Made by a program: the position numbers and the translations under genes. A stretch of DNA of 64,000 nucleotides, from assembly GCF_002776525.5 (NCBI RefSeq), contig NC_045436.1, positions 54,042,254 to 54,106,253 of the forward strand, in the 5' to 3' direction. Every line of letters begins with the position of its first letter. The stretch's first letter is position 1. The DNA is from Piliocolobus tephrosceles. Lineage: Eukaryota; Chordata; Mammalia; Primates; Cercopithecidae. Of the stretch, positions 12,531 to 24,683 are shown piece by piece. The notes under the pieces are model-generated. The model was not told the DNA's origin. It did no database searches and saw only the letters and a program-made list of their open reading frames with translations.

Positions 12531-15379
12531 AAAAAAGAACACCTTCTTTGTAAGAATTAGATACTACACTATCAGGTGCCTGGAATAGTTATTTCTCAGC
12601 ATAAGAAGAAGCATATCAGTTCTTTGCTATGTGAGTGCTTTTGAATATTTTTTAGATATGCTTAATACAATAGAAGATATTATATCATGACCGGTATTTA
12701 AAATCTTGAGACTTTTTTGAAAACACAATAAAATGTTTTTTACAACTTATTTATCTTAAGGAGTGTTTTCTCGAATTTTATGGAATTATTAATACAATAA
12801 ACACCTACTAAACAGATAACATGCCCTCACTTATTTGTATGTATTTTGAGCCACATTTCTTTTCCTTGGATAGTGGAATTTGTGTTCCTATCTATTAATA
12901 ATTATTAATAATCAGTGTTGTAGAAGCAAATTAAGGATGGAATTCTGAATCTATCTTCATTGTAGCCAAAAGTTCTTATATATTTTATTTATCTTCCCAC
13001 TGTGGTTACCTATGTTATATTTGTTTAATTTTAAACTTTGAGATTCAGAAAATTATTTAGTTATTCTAAGTTTGAGTCTCTTTTCATTAACAGTGATTGG
13101 CATTCAACATTCCCTTTTATTTTTAAAGAAACAAGTTTTTCTTCAAGGAGCACTGTTTTGTGAATACCAATTCAAATATCTGGTGATTCTTTTTCTCTTA
13201 GCTCATTCTGACATAAGGAACACTGATTTTTTCACTATTACTGCCTAAAATATGAATAGTTTTACATGCTTATTTGCTCTTTAGTATCCCACAGAATTCT
13301 GCTGCAAAACAGCTCCTTTCCTTATTCTACATCTTTTTCCTTAGGTAATCTCATCATTATTTTAAGTGTGTCATATAGCAGAAAGATTATTTTTTCATCT
13401 TTGGGCATCCACACTTCAGTACAATATCTGTCTCAGTGCCAATTACATATAAAGTACTAAATAAATGTAAGCTGAGCTCAGCCCCTGAAATTGAAAGGAC
13501 ATGCATTAAAAGTATTGAGTTAGGTCTCTTGTTGAATCACTTCGGCAAAGAAAATTAGCGTACAAGTACTAATCATAAGATAAATAATAGTCAAGCAAAT
13601 TTTTTAAAACAGAGAACACAGGTGATTATGCTAGGAAATGAATTTCAAAAGCATTAGTAAGGTAAATTCAAATTAATTTCAAAAACTAAGGAATCCAACA
13701 GTATTCAAATTATTATTTCAAGCTAATTGCTATTTTCCAGCCAATGACATTTTCACTGCAAATACATCTATAATTTTATATTAGTGCTTTAATAAACATT
13801 TATTTCTAAATATACATTAAACCATGAAATATGTTTTAAAGATAATACTGACACCAATATTTAAGTAGAATCCCAAACCCAAGATCTTAATGGAAATAGC
13901 ACAAGTATATTTAAAACAAACCAAAGTAAAACTAAATAAATAAAGGCATTGACTAGAAACACAACAAGGAGAAAAAAATAGAAAGGAAGATTGATAGAAT
14001 GTTCACAAATAAGGGACAGAATCATCATGTTCTTAGTAAACTTAACATCCCAGTAGATTTATTTTCATATGATTGGATTCAGGTATCTAAAACCTGTCTC
14101 TCTGTCATTCTGATTAACAGATTTAAGAATGTACATTATGCCCTCTTTTTAAGAGTTTTATAATGCCTGACTTTTAATATCTACAATGGTTCCCCATATC
14201 TTATGGATGAAAGTGCCAAACAGGATGTTATACCTCTCTGTTTATTTCCTATTTGATCATTATTAATGCATAAAACAAAATGGAAAGGGAAATGGAATAT
14301 TTACATTTTTGTTTTAATAATTATTATTGAAAAACACAAAGATAAAATAACAATACAATCTGTGATTTTATGTGACTACTTGTTTTTATATGATACAGAA
14401 TAGTTTGTTACTTAAATTGTGATTTACAAATTTAATGTTTACTGTGATTATTTATGTTATTCAGAACAAGAGTATATTCCCTGCCTCCCATCAATTAGCT
14501 ATTATAAACTTATATAACAGTCCTGGGAATTATTAATATTCATGTAAGCAAATATATAATTGATTATTAATACATTTATATGTATTACAAATGATAATAT
14601 ATGTATGTAGTAACATGATAATACTAATAATATTTGTACTTAATATACTAATAAAATATGTCTATGTAAAGTATGTTTAATAAGTAATGCAGTATATTAC
14701 TAATATGTACAAATGTTACATACATAATTAATATATTAACCAATATGTACATATCAAAGCAATCAATGCATTCATAACTACAGTAGTTCTCAACTGTATT
14801 TTCATGCCCTTATTGGAAGTTGGTGTTATCTCTGTCTTCTATTCCTACTTCTGGTTTCCCCTGGTCTTCAGCCAGCCCCTAATTTGCTAACAGGTCTTTA
14901 ACTTATCAGATAAACACATTTTTTCTTCCTGAAATACTTATGCTATTAGTGTTTCTGACTATTTTGAGTTGTTGTAGCTTGCCATTATCTTTAAGTACTG
15001 GTCATGGGAGTGCTAAGAAGCAACTCAGAGAATCTCCCTGAATTTGTTACCTACTAACTCTTGCTTCTATTATATGTTGGTGACCTACTTACTGCTTGAC
15101 AATTAGGTTCAATCATCAAGACAATGGAGCAACATCGTTATTTGAGGTTCAGTAGAATGTGTAGCCCAAAGTACCAAGGAGGCAGTTTCTATTTCCAGCT
15201 TAATGAAAAACTGTGTTTTATCCTCTGATGAAATATTTCCTCCTTTGAGAAATAAAATCTCTAAACCAACTTTTTTAGTGGATAATTAGGAGTAATAATG
15301 AGAAAAAAAAAATACTTCATATTTTACCCTTTATTTTGTAGACCTATGGCTAAATGTATAGATGATATGTAGAGATATA
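12531..15379. other. Unassigned AT-rich DNA
   Basis: No gene, RNA or confident repeat. 14540-14760 is especially AT-rich with many TATG/ATAT steps. The frame at 13266-13460 shows no recognisable content. Confidence 0.45.
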
Positions 15380-15475
15380 GATTTCTCTCTCTCTCTCCCT
15401 CTTTATATACACACACACACACATATACACACATATATACACATAAAGATATTTTATATATGCATAGATAGGTAG

Positions 15476-15521
<46 letters not shown>

Positions 15522-15522
15522 C
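15380..15522. repeat. Compound microsatellite (TCTC / CA / GATA)
   Basis: A TCTC run at 15383-15397 is followed by a TATA/CACA-rich stretch at 15404-15445, then about eleven GATA units at 15476-15521. The minus-strand frames across it (SIYLSIYLSIYLS, YMCVYVCVCV) are translations of the repeats, not proteins. Confidence 0.95.
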
Positions 15523-15559
15523 TTATCTTTATAAACAGCACACAAACTGTCCATAGTGT

Positions 15560-16560
15560 TTTCTCAGGTAGGACTAGCTTTGTAGTTATCCCTATAGCTG
15601 TTCCAATGCCAGATGAGGCCAACTGCTTCAGGGTGATAGGGGTATGGTAAGACCATCAAATTTCATGAAGATGAGCATGATTACATTTCTTTACTCTGTA
15701 AAAGAAATTAATTGATAAGTGGTGATTCCATGTAATATTCTAGGGGGTAAATAAGGTGCTCTCTAAACCACAGATGTTATTGCTGGCAGAGCATATCAAG
15801 CAAGAAACAAAAATCCAGATTAAAATTAACTATCTATTCCAATTGGGGCCAACTGCTACCCTTTCCATGATGAAAAATATGCTCTATAATCAGTCGGCCT
15901 CCAGGTGGCTAGCTTGTTCTCAAGGAAAGCAGTCACATCACCAGGTTAGTGTTCATCTTTGCTATTGGTAAGTAAGGAAACGCCCTTGGTTGTGTCATGT
16001 ACTAACTTCATCCTGCTCTCATTGTTTTTTTTTTTTTTATTTTTTTTCATTTTCTCCTGAGTAACTGGGACTGCAGGTGTGTGCCACCACAGCTAGCTCT
16101 TGCCCCCATTGCTTGTAAGGCTTATTGAATAAGGGTTAGGGAATGGGTTGTTTTGTCCACTGAATTAATGGCAGACTCCTGTTCAGTGGTTATCTTTGTT
16201 GCAACCATGAATATTCACATATTCACAAATATCTGGACTCTTGTATCTCATTTTCAGGGGTCTATACACATACCATTCCCAGATCTCTTTATCAACAATT
16301 ATACAAGTTTATTTTTTCCCTGAACTTCCCTCAAATCTTTTGGTTACTTCCTTTGGGTCAGCCATAGCTCTTGCCATCTTTCTTTTTGGATAAAGGGAAC
16401 CACTAAGTGAATTTCACAGATATCTGTCCACTGGCGAGATTAATTTTCCCTCAACTGTTTTCAATCCACCCTGGGCAATGCTGTAATGCCACATCATTCA
16501 CATTCAACTCATGCAAGCACAGGGTTTAAATCTACAAGTAAACTAAGGCTGTGCTTTTTA
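15560..16560 (-). pseudogene. Worn ERVL-type pol fragment, minus strand
   Basis: This segment resembles the integrase and upstream region of the HERV-L provirus that lies 2-4 kb away. The text around 15830-15945 (CTATTCCAATTGGGGCCAAC, then CCCTTTCCATGATG and a following CTATAATCAGTC) is colinear with 19089-19165 of the HERV-L copy, but far more diverged. All frames are broken. A short Alu piece interrupts it near 16027-16100. It is probably an older, separate ERVL insertion and not a duplicate of the neighbour, since I see no extended identity. Boundaries are approximate. Confidence 0.55.
16027..16100 (-). mobile_element. Short Alu fragment, minus strand
   Basis: A T-rich run (16027-16052) is followed by CTGAGTAACTGGGACTGCAG and GTGTGCCACCAC, which is Alu left- or right-monomer text on the minus strand. 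Only about 45 bp of Alu body remain. Confidence 0.75.
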
Positions 16561-16950
16561 TTCATTCATCAAAGAGTTTTAAGAAACTTAATGTTAGAAG
16601 TATGAATTTAGGATGAGGGACAACTGTAGGAGGAGTTGACTATGGAATTATTAACTTGTTGAAGAATTGAAGTTGCTCATGAATTAACTTTCTTATGAAA
16701 CTTACTTGTGCCATCAGATGCTGCTCAATCCTGATCTTGTTTATACTAATTGTAGTTGATAATTTTACATACATTCTAATGTACATAAAAATTATAGTAG
16801 GTCAGACTTCTGTTCACAATAGCTAAATAATTTTTTTTTTTCCATAAATAAGTCAAATAGTGTTTCAGGAGATTGCTGATCTCTTACACTTCCAAGTTAC
16901 ATTGACTACCACCAGAAGTAGTAGTTGAAACAAAACCATTCTTATGATTT

Positions 16951-17262
16951 TCTTTTTTTTTTTTTTTTTTTGGAGATGGAATCTCGCTCTGTCACCCAGG
17001 CTGGACATAATCTCAGCTCATTGCAACCTCTGCCTCCTGGGTTCAAGAAATTTTTCTGACTCAGCCTCCAGAGTAGCTGGGACTATAGGTGCATACCACC
17101 ACACCTGCCTAATTTTCTTTTTTTTTTTTTTGTATTTTCGTAGACAAGGGGTTTGACTGTGTTACCCATGCTGGTCTCAAACTCCTAAACTTAGGCAATC
17201 CTCCCGCCTCAGCCTCCCAAAGTGCTAGGATTACAGGCATGAGCCACCATGCCTGGCCACTG
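16951..17262 (-). mobile_element. AluS-type element, minus strand, with target duplication
   Basis: A full Alu in reverse orientation: T-tail at 16951-16971, both monomers, a T-rich linker at 17117-17131, and the 5' end at 17255 (CCTGGCC). Flanking repeats TTCTTATGATTT (16939-16950) and TTCTTATGACTT (17263-17274) differ at one base and fit an L1-mediated target duplication. An internal deletion is present in the right monomer near 17006. The S class is judged from overall similarity. Confidence 0.9.
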
Positions 17263-17333
17263 TTCTTATGACTTTCTAAGGCTGCTTTACATTTTGGTAA
17301 CCATGCACCTCTTGTGTCTGGTAGTAGTTGTTT

Positions 17334-17338
17334 GCTAC
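17334..17338 (+). repeat. HERV-L target-site duplication, left (GCTAC)
   Basis: GCTAC directly outside the LTR end, identical to 28756-28760. A 5-bp duplication is what ERVL integration produces. Confidence 0.9.
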
Positions 17339-17790
17339 TGTATTAGGGTTCTCTAGAGGGACAGAACTAATTTAATATATAAGTATGTATGCATACATAC
17401 ATATACACAAAGGGAAGTTTGTTATTAACTCAGACAATCACAGGGTCCCACAATAGACTGTCTGCAGGTTGAAGAGCAAGAAGATCCATTTCAAGTTCCA
17501 AAACTGAAGAACTTGGAGTCTGATGTTTGAGGGCAGGGAGCATCCAGCACGGGAGAAAGATGTAGGCTGGGAGGCTAAGCCAATCTCCCTTTTCACATTT
17601 TTCTGTGTGCTTATATTCTAGCCATGCTAGCAGCTGATTAGATTGCACCCACCCATATTAAGGGTGGGTCTGCCTTTCCCAGCCCACTGACTGAAATGTT
17701 AATCTCCTTTGGCAACACTCTCACAGATACATCCAGGATCAATGCTTAGTATCCTTCAATCCAATCAAGTAGACAGTATTAACCATCACA
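17339..17790 (-). repeat. HERV-L 3' LTR (MLT2-type)
   Basis: Plus-strand text starts TGTATTAGGGTTCTCTAGAG and ends TATTAACCATCACA. On the minus strand this is the TGTGATGGTTAATA start that I associate with MLT2A LTRs. It aligns along its length with 28316-28755. A CATACATACA run near 17390 reflects microsatellite growth near the U5 end. Confidence 0.9.
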
Positions 17791-18306
17791 GGTCCACCCT
17801 TTGTCAACTTGAAGCCATACACATTTCCTGAGATAATACCTCATCTTCAAATAAAGACAATAATAAGGTCATAATTACGCCTAACGTAATACAACTATCC
17901 TTCATACAACTGGAAACACTCCAATCCCCAATACAAATACCACTAAATAAAGTTAAGAATACTTGAATGCTGAAGTGAAGTCAATAAACCTTATGTCACA
18001 TGGTAAAGGAGAAAGGAAATAAAATGAAGATATTTTCCTAGTATAAGTGTATATGTGCACAAACATGTTTTTGTCAAAAAAAGAAGGAAATACTCATGAC
18101 AACTATAGCCCTCCTTTCTGCAACTGGTCACGTAGTTGTAGCTGGTATTGATGACTACCTTCTTCTACCACCTTCTTCTACCACCCATTCTGTATTCCCT
18201 TTGCCTTCAGCAAGCACCTCAGCAAGTCGTGATTTTTTCCTGGTGGCGTAACCCAAACCTTCATTCCTGAAGGGTCTGGATCATTTGTAGTTCTGCCTGG
18301 ATTGGG

Positions 18307-18528
18307 CTATTGTAGCTTCCCATTGACCTTAATCAAAGGGCATGATAATACTAAGTGACGTCCTGATGGATCTCCTATGTTCCATGCATACTCTTCCTTA
18401 CCTCCACTGTGGAGTAGTAGACTAATTTCATCTTGAGAGTCCACGTCAATCACCCCAGTCAACACTGTAACTCCCTTCTTAGACTGTTGGCTTAAAGGTA
18501 GGAGAAGCCCAAAGTGTCCAGGTGGCAA
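18307..18528 (-). pseudogene. HERV-L dUTPase remnant
   Basis: A 73-codon minus-strand frame between integrase and the 3' LTR, where HERV-L is known to encode a dUTPase (an enzyme that hydrolyses dUTP to dUMP and keeps uracil out of viral DNA). The frame shows GLLLPLSQQ at residues 7-15 and GVIDVDSQDE at 25-34. The latter matches the position of the substrate-binding motif 3, in which the usual tyrosine is replaced by serine here. The frame ends with GKLQ at the expected C-terminal end. The N-terminal part lies upstream in other frames, so the gene is broken. Confidence 0.75.
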
Positions 18529-18779
18529 TCTTGACTTTCAGTTTAATGGGATTGTTGTGTCCCCTGGTGGCAGTGTTCCTCCCTCTGGAACTAAGACATC
18601 CAGGCCAGCAGAACATAATGTTGGGGGAATAGGAAACAAAAAGTTTGCTAGTGGATCACTAGGGGTGATGATGAGGGTGCCACTTCCATTTCCTTCCCTT
18701 GATTTCTGGACCTACGAATCCTTGCTATGAGAGAAACAGTACCATATATTGGATGGTGATTCCGAGCATACAAAGCCTT

Positions 18780-19487
18780 CTAGAGAACTTTGTCCCAGCC
18801 CTGCAAGGTATTGTCATATAGCTGGCATTGTAATTGTGACTTCGAAAGGCCATTCCACTGTTCTGTCGATCCAGCTGCTTCCAAAAGATGGGGAAAATGG
18901 TAAAGCCAGTGAATCCCATGAGCATGTGGGCATTGCCACACTTCTTTATCTGTGAAGTGAGTGCCTTGGTCAGAGGCAATGCTGTGTGGAAGACCGTAAT
19001 GGTGGACAAGGCATTCTATGAGTACACGGATGGTGGTCATGGTACAAGCATTGCGTGCAGTATAGCCAAACCCATATCTGGAGTAAATGTCTATTCCAGT
19101 GAGGACAAACCTTTGCCCTTTCCATGATGGAAGAGGTCCTGTATAATCAATCTGCAACCTGGTAGCTGGCTGATCTCCCCAAGGAATGGTGCCATATCGA
19201 GGGCTCAGATTTGGTCTCTGCTGCTGGCAGATTGGGCACTCCTCAATGGCCATAGCCAGATCAGCCTTGGTGAGTGCAAGTCCACGTTGTTGATCCCATG
19301 CATAACACCCATCCCTGCCGCCATGGACACTTTGTTCATGGTCCCATTGGGCAATGACAGGGGTGGCTGGGGAAGGAGGCTGAGTAGTGTCCAAAGAACA
19401 AGTCACACTATACACTTGATTATTAAAATCCTCCTCTGCTGAGGTCACCTGTTGGTGAGGACTCACATAGAAAACAAATATCTTCAC
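18780..19487 (-). pseudogene. HERV-L integrase remnant
   Basis: The longest surviving frame of the provirus (235 codons, minus strand). Residues 84-87 give CPIC of the zinc-binding N-terminal domain. The catalytic triad is recognisable: D114 in LQIDYTGPLP, D173 in IASDQGTHF and E209 in STEQWNGL, with 35 residues between the last two, the standard D,D-35-E spacing. The start at the first Met is not biological, because the protein would be cut from a pol polyprotein. The C-terminal domain is frameshifted beyond 18780. In a functional element this enzyme joins viral DNA to the host chromosome; here it cannot be made intact. Confidence 0.85.
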
Positions 19488-20590
19488 AGTTTCTGATCAC
19501 TTGGATAGATCCATCCTTATAACTCTTCCCCAAATTTCATTGTCACCAATTTTCCAATCATGCTTTTCCCAAGTCCTTGATCATCCAGACAAACCATTGG
19601 CTAAAGCCTATGAATCTTAATATAATCACATATCTGGCCATTTCTCTTTCCATGCAAAATGAACAACCAGGTGCACTGCTCAAAGTTCTGCCCACTGGGA
19701 AGATTACCCTTCACTGCTGTCCTTCAGGGACGTCCTAGACACTGGCTATAGTGCTGCAGATGTCCACTCTTGAGTGATGCCTACACATCGTGTAGAACCA
19801 ACTGGGAAATAAAGCCCTACTCTTCTCTTCCTCTGTAAGCTGATCACAGGAATCTCTTCATGAGGCCATCAGAGCAGGCCGGGGAAGAGAGGACAGGGTG
19901 GCAGGAGTGGAGACCATGGGAATTTGAGCCACTTCCTCATGTAACTTACTTGTGGCTTCAGGACCTGCTCTATCCCAATCACGTATATACCATAACATTT
20001 CCATTTGATGATGATATGGGGCTATGCACACCGCATTCTATGGTTAGATGGGTCAGGTAGAACCCAGTTCATGACAGGCAGTTCAGGTCGCGGGGTGATT
20101 TGATGACCTAAGTCAAATGTTCAGTCTCCACCAAAGCCCAGTGACAGGCCAAGAGCTGTCTCTCAAAAGAAGAGAATAGTTATCTGCAGAAGATGGCAGG
20201 GCCTTGCTCCAAACTCCTAGAAGCCACCTCTGTGATTCACCTATGGGGGTCTGCCAGAGACTCCAAACAGCATCCCTATCTGCCACTGACACTTCAAGCA
20301 CCATTGTATCTGCTGGGTCTATGGCCCAAAAGGCAGAGCAGTTTTCACAGCAATCTGGACCTATTATAGAACCTTCTCATGTTCTCGACCCCACCCAAAA
20401 CTGGTGGCCTTTTGGGTTACTCGATAAAAGAGTCAGAGTAACAAGCCCAAATGAAGAATGTGTTACCTTCAAAATCCAAATAGGCCCACTAGGCATTGTG
20501 CCTCTTTCTTGGTTGTAGGAGGGGCCAAATGCAGCAATTTATCCTTCACCTTAGAAAGAATATGTCAACAGTCCCACACTACTGTACCCT
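19488..20590 (-). pseudogene. HERV-L RT/RNase H region, frames lost
   Basis: Between the integrase and RT remnants, the minus strand should hold the RT connection and RNase H. Text such as the segment around 19640-19745 is colinear with ERVL pol, but no frame exceeds about 65 codons and no catalytic motif survives that I can identify. The short frames at 19860-20060 and 20204-20518 on the plus strand are antisense shadows. Confidence 0.6.
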
Positions 20591-20617
20591 TAGAAATTTT
20601 ACTGAGGTAGAAGTTCC

Positions 20618-20926
20618 CTAAATTTCAGTGATATTTATTTCCCATTCTCTGGCATGTACATGTATCACCAATAAGTCTATTGTGTCTGCTACTTCTTGCT
20701 CACTGGATTGAATCAACATAAAGTCACCATTGTAAGGGACCAGTGTGATATCTTGTAGAAGCAAAAAATGATCAAGGAATCTCCAAATGTGATTATGACA
20801 CAGGCTGGAGAGTTGATACATCCCTGAGAAAGGACAGTAAAGGTATATTGCTGGCCTTGCCAGCTGAAGGCAAATTGCTTCTGGTGGGCCTTGTGGATTG
20901 GAATAGAGAAAAATGGCATTTGTCAA
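20618..20926 (-). pseudogene. HERV-L reverse transcriptase palm remnant
   Basis: A 102-codon minus-strand frame overlapping a second frame at 20713-20919; the RT reading frame switches between them. The second frame carries FSWQGQQYTFTVLSQGCINSP, the conserved RT strand-loop before the catalytic site. In the first, the catalytic Y-x-D-D position reads YNGD at residues 65-68 (20723-20734), so one of the two aspartates is lost. A functional RT copies viral RNA to DNA; this one is doubly inactivated, by frameshift and by an active-site change. Confidence 0.8.
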
Positions 20927-21382
20927 GTCAATGACTGTATATCAGATAATAGGAGCTGTGTTAATTTGCTCAATGAAACCACATCTGGAACAGCAGCTGC
21001 AATTGGAGCCACCACTTGGATAAGCTTATAATAATCCACTGTCATTCTCCAAGATCCATCTGTTTTCTGCACAGATCAAATGGGAGAGTTAAATGGGGAT
21101 GTGGCAGGAATCACCAACTGTGTTTTTCAAATCCTTGATGGTGGCACTAATCTCTGCAGTTCTTCCACAGATGCAATATTGTTTCTGATTTACTATTTTT
21201 CTAGGTAGTGGCAGCTCTTATTACTTCTATTTATCTTTTCCCACCATGTTAGTCCTCATTCTATCACTCAGGGAGCCAATATGGGGTTTCTGTCAGCTGC
21301 TAAGTGTCTATGGCAATTACGTATTCTGACACTGGGGAAATGACCACAGGATGAGTCTGGGACACACTGGACTCACTGTAAG
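20927..21382 (-). pseudogene. HERV-L RT N-terminal region, frames lost
   Basis: The sequence continues upstream from the RT palm to the protease remnant, colinear with ERVL pol order. No long frame remains, and an internal stop-rich stretch near 21060-21200 shows the decay. Confidence 0.6.
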
Positions 21383-21601
21383 TCAGACTTGAGCTAAAAC
21401 TCCATTCATTGCCTGACTTCCATAAGCCCCTACTTTAACTGGAGGACCACAATGACATTTTAGATCCTCTGGAATCAACATCAGCTCACAGGCAGTTTCC
21501 AGTAGTCCTCGAAATGTCTGATCATTTCCCTTTCCACAATACACAGTTACCCTGTTAAAAGGCCAGAGATCTTCTTGGGGAAGGAAGAGAGAAAGATACA
21601 C
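21383..21601 (-). pseudogene. HERV-L aspartic protease remnant
   Basis: A 72-codon minus-strand frame. The segment FRGLLETACELMLIPED (residues 30-46) has the shape of the retroviral protease active-site strand. There the D-T/S-G signature reads E-T-A at residues 35-37 (about 21491-21499), so the catalytic aspartate is replaced. GAYGSQAMNGVLAQV at the end fits the flap-side region. The protease would cut Gag-Pol; this copy is inactive by its active site alone. Family assignment rests on order in the provirus and on these motifs. Confidence 0.7.
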
Positions 21602-21936
21602 TGCATAAATTGTCAGTAGTGTAGTGGGATCCTTCCTAAAGAGGACCCAACCTCCCCTTCATTCAAGGGGTTCTGGGTCTATACACTGGCTTCTCTCTGG
21701 AAATTGATTGAGAGGCCATGATTCTCTTTTTTTTTTTTTCATTCAAATTAATCTTTTGTTCATCTGACCTAGAAGCTTTTTGCTTGTATAAACTAGTACA
21801 GTAGGCTTCCTATCAATTTCACTTCTAGGAACACTGTGATTAATTAGTCAATGCCAGTGCTCTACACAAGTCAGACTATTCTGATTGCTGCTTTGCCTCT
21901 GCTGTCCATTATGGTAGCTCCTCCCACCTTGCTTTT

Positions 21937-22418
21937 TGCTGGGGTCTGTTCTGCAGACCCTGACTCAATGACAGATGAATAACGTACACTGACACAGACA
22001 TTCTGCTTGTCAGTCCAGCCAAGTTTCTGGGTCACTTATAGACTCGAAGGAGAGTGCTGTCAGCTGTGACCCCAACATACTGACCCTCTGGCATTTTTTC
22101 AGCAAATATTAGATGACAAAAGTCTCAAGTAAATACCATTAGAGGGTAATCAACCTGATCTCCTTCCCCTCCCCCACACCAGAGCACCATCTTGCCCACA
22201 AATGATCACAGGTTAGTTTTAGAACCACATGAGTAAACAAGCTATTTAGATAGACTTCTCTACATTCCTGTGTTAATCACCCTTGTTAATTATAGCTTAA
22301 AGAGAATTAGGCTGCCTTCAGCCAAACTATCTGAAGCTATGCAAAAAACTTTTGGCCTTCCAAGGAGGTTTGTGTTTTATTTTATAATTTTCCCCACCAT
22401 CCTAATTGAATCCCTAGA
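21937..22418 (-). repeat. ERVK 3' LTR
   Basis: About 482 bp; plus-strand text TGCTGGGGTCTG to TCCCTAGA. It aligns with 26346-26796 over nearly its whole length, but has about 25 extra bases at the left (U5) end that the other copy lacks. Minus-strand U3 starts at 22418. Confidence 0.8.
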
Positions 22419-22433
22419 TCTCCCCCTTTTCTG
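22419..22433 (-). promoter_or_regulatory. Polypurine tract of the nested ERVK
   Basis: The minus strand reads AGAAAAGGGGGAGA immediately before the 3' LTR. This is the purine run that primes plus-strand DNA synthesis in retroviruses, and it fixes the orientation and the LTR boundary. Confidence 0.85.
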
Positions 22434-24000
22434 TTTTCTCATCAGGTCTTATTGATTAAAGAGCACAGACGTACGCAGCAATAGGTTTCTCGGGTGTGGT
22501 GGTCATTGCTCTTATTCTGGCTTTGCATCCTATAATTAGCCAATAACTTAAGACAATCATGAGAATAATTGGCAACATTCTTTTTCAGTCAAAGAGTGAC
22601 CCACGGGAGCAGAGGTCTAGCCAGGAAAGATGATCTTGCACATCCTTCCATATGACTTTTTGGTGAGTATGTAAATCTATAGTGAGAAAGGATTCTAAAA
22701 TTTTAGTTTTAAGTTACTTTATGTCTGCTGTTAAACTATCTCGAAAGGCTCTCCAGAGGTATTGTTTCATCTCATCCCAACTATGTATAGATTGATTCCA
22801 TGGTAGAGAAGTGACATAGATACATTTATGCTCTCAGTCACAATTTAATTGCTGTAGGAATGCCAGTGCATCTTGTTGCTACCCCACATATTCCAAAGCA
22901 GCCTCGAGGGCTTGCAGACGTGCAAGAATGTTTTGATCTATACCCTGCTGTAAGAAAAGTTCATTAGACACATTTTTGGCCAGATTATCTATCTACAAAG
23001 GCAACTGTTTATACTGACTCAGTAATAGGTGCCACAGAAACTCTAGTGGTTGCTAAGTGACTATGGCTGAAACTTTAAGGCTCTAAGTATAAATATGAAT
23101 CTTTTGAATCTGACCTGGGACAAGGCATGTTCTAAAGTGGCAAGGGCAGAAGAACCTTGCCAATCACATGTCAAATTGACCGGTAGGAGTGCCTCAGATT
23201 GTCTCCTTAATATCATGACACTAGTAATATTTAGATTAGATATGTTGTAATTAGTGATACATAGAGGAAAACCAGGCCTGTCCCTGCACCCAGGTCACAA
23301 ATGCAGTGTTTCGGGGTTACATAGAAATATCCGTTCCCATAAGGAAAACATATAGAAAAAGTATGCAAATCAGGCACTGATCAACATGATTATGAATAAA
23401 GGTTATAGTATAGTTGTTACTGGAACTATGATACATCCCATGCCAAGTGTGAAGAGAGGTACCAACTTGTACCAGGCACCATAAAGTGTCTTGGGTGGCA
23501 TGGACTTTACTTGGGAGCTGGAATATCCCATCCCCTCATTGGCCCAAATCACAGGGGAACAGGATGTGGCAATGAAACTGTGATTGATGCCATGATGGAT
23601 GAGGACATTAGTAAGGCTACCCAGCAAATGGCCGTGGGGGCTCCATACTAAGATGTTATAATTGCCTAACTGGAGGCTACAGGCTTGTCCCCCATGACAA
23701 ACCTCCCAGCTAAGTGAAATCCATTCTTTTCCTGGCTTTGTCCTTTGCCACAGGAAGGAATGTTTGGGAAAGCAGCATTGATTGCATTACCTGATTTGAG
23801 GCTATCTACAGCTAAGGCTGTTAAGGCATTTCCTTTGCTATGATATAGCCATAATTGTGTTTGGGTAGATACACAGTAAGGGTTAGAACCTTTATAACTT
23901 ACACACAGTAGGAGGATAATGGAGTGATATATAGTGTTATCTGGCACCTTAGTCCAATGTGTGCCATAAATCTATCCCTCCTAGCCAAGCAGTTATATTA
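22434..24000 (-). pseudogene. ERVK env remnant
   Basis: Between the pol/env overlap and the polypurine tract, minus strand. The best surviving frames are 23666-23947 (93 codons, with SYKGSNPYCVSTQTQLWLY near its start) and 23403-23627 (74 codons). Placement between integrase and the 3' LTR identifies it as env. I cannot mark a fusion peptide, furin site or membrane anchor with confidence, and the region is broken by several stops and frameshifts. Confidence 0.6.
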
Positions 24001-24600
24001 TTATAGGCTAGGAAGGGGGTGTCTGCCCAGGTGATAGGGTAAAAGAAAGGTGGGTCTAAGATATGAGCCCAATAGTGTGTAGCAGGTGCAGGTTGCAGAC
24101 AAAGCGAGAGGATTTAAAGGATCAATACCCTGCGCAAGTTGCAATGTACAACAGAAAGCATAGCCAGAAGAAAAGTATCTGGGGTGAATGATATTTGTGT
24201 CCAGAGCAGGATTCGTCCAGCCTCTTGAGTTGTCCTCTTCAGCATTCCCCAGGTAACGTCTGGGGCTTGTGTCATCTGCAGAAGCCACATCATCCCGGGC
24301 TGTAGGTCCTGTAGGGTCAGTTCCTTCATCGCTGGTACTGAGTTGGGTCCTAGCCACACCATGGTATGGTTTGATGCGTCGTGCTGGAATCCAAAGAGGA
24401 CCTGAGGAGGTGTGGATGCAAGCATACCCTCTTTCCCAGGTTAACAATTCATTTGAACCACACCATTCCTTACTATTTGCATCTATCCATAAAACTGCGG
24501 GTTTTATGCATTGAGAGATTTTAGCAAAGTGCTTTTCTACAGCTGATTGAAATTTTTCATCTAAATTTAGAAAATTAAGGGTAAATAAAGCTCGTGCCAA
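24001..24600 (-). pseudogene. ERVK integrase C-terminus overlapping env start
   Basis: A 199-codon minus-strand frame. Its first 80 residues resemble the end of a betaretroviral integrase, closing with SGPLWIPARRIKPYHG. A second frame at 24114-24425 (103 codons) overlaps it and contains a basic segment, MLKRTTQEAGRIL. This pattern fits the known overlap between the pol end and the env start in class II retroviruses. Beyond about residue 90 the first frame is probably read out of its original phase. Confidence 0.65.
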
Positions 24601-24683
24601 TAGTGTTGTCCATACTCTCCCTTTTCTGTTTTTTTGAGCATAATTTTAAGGGTGGAGTGGGCATATTCTACTACAGCTTGTCC

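Noticed and set aside
10730..12545. Target duplication for the twin-primed L1
   Set aside because: A weak similarity between GAAGACCTTCC (10767) and GAACACCTTCT (12537) is too short and imperfect to call.
15324..15622. Minus-strand frames rich in SIYLSIYLS and CVYVCV
   Set aside because: Translations of GATA and CA microsatellites.
16944..17156. Plus-strand frame with SPRLDIISAHCNLCLLGS
   Set aside because: Alu-derived chance frame, as also at 34942-35178.
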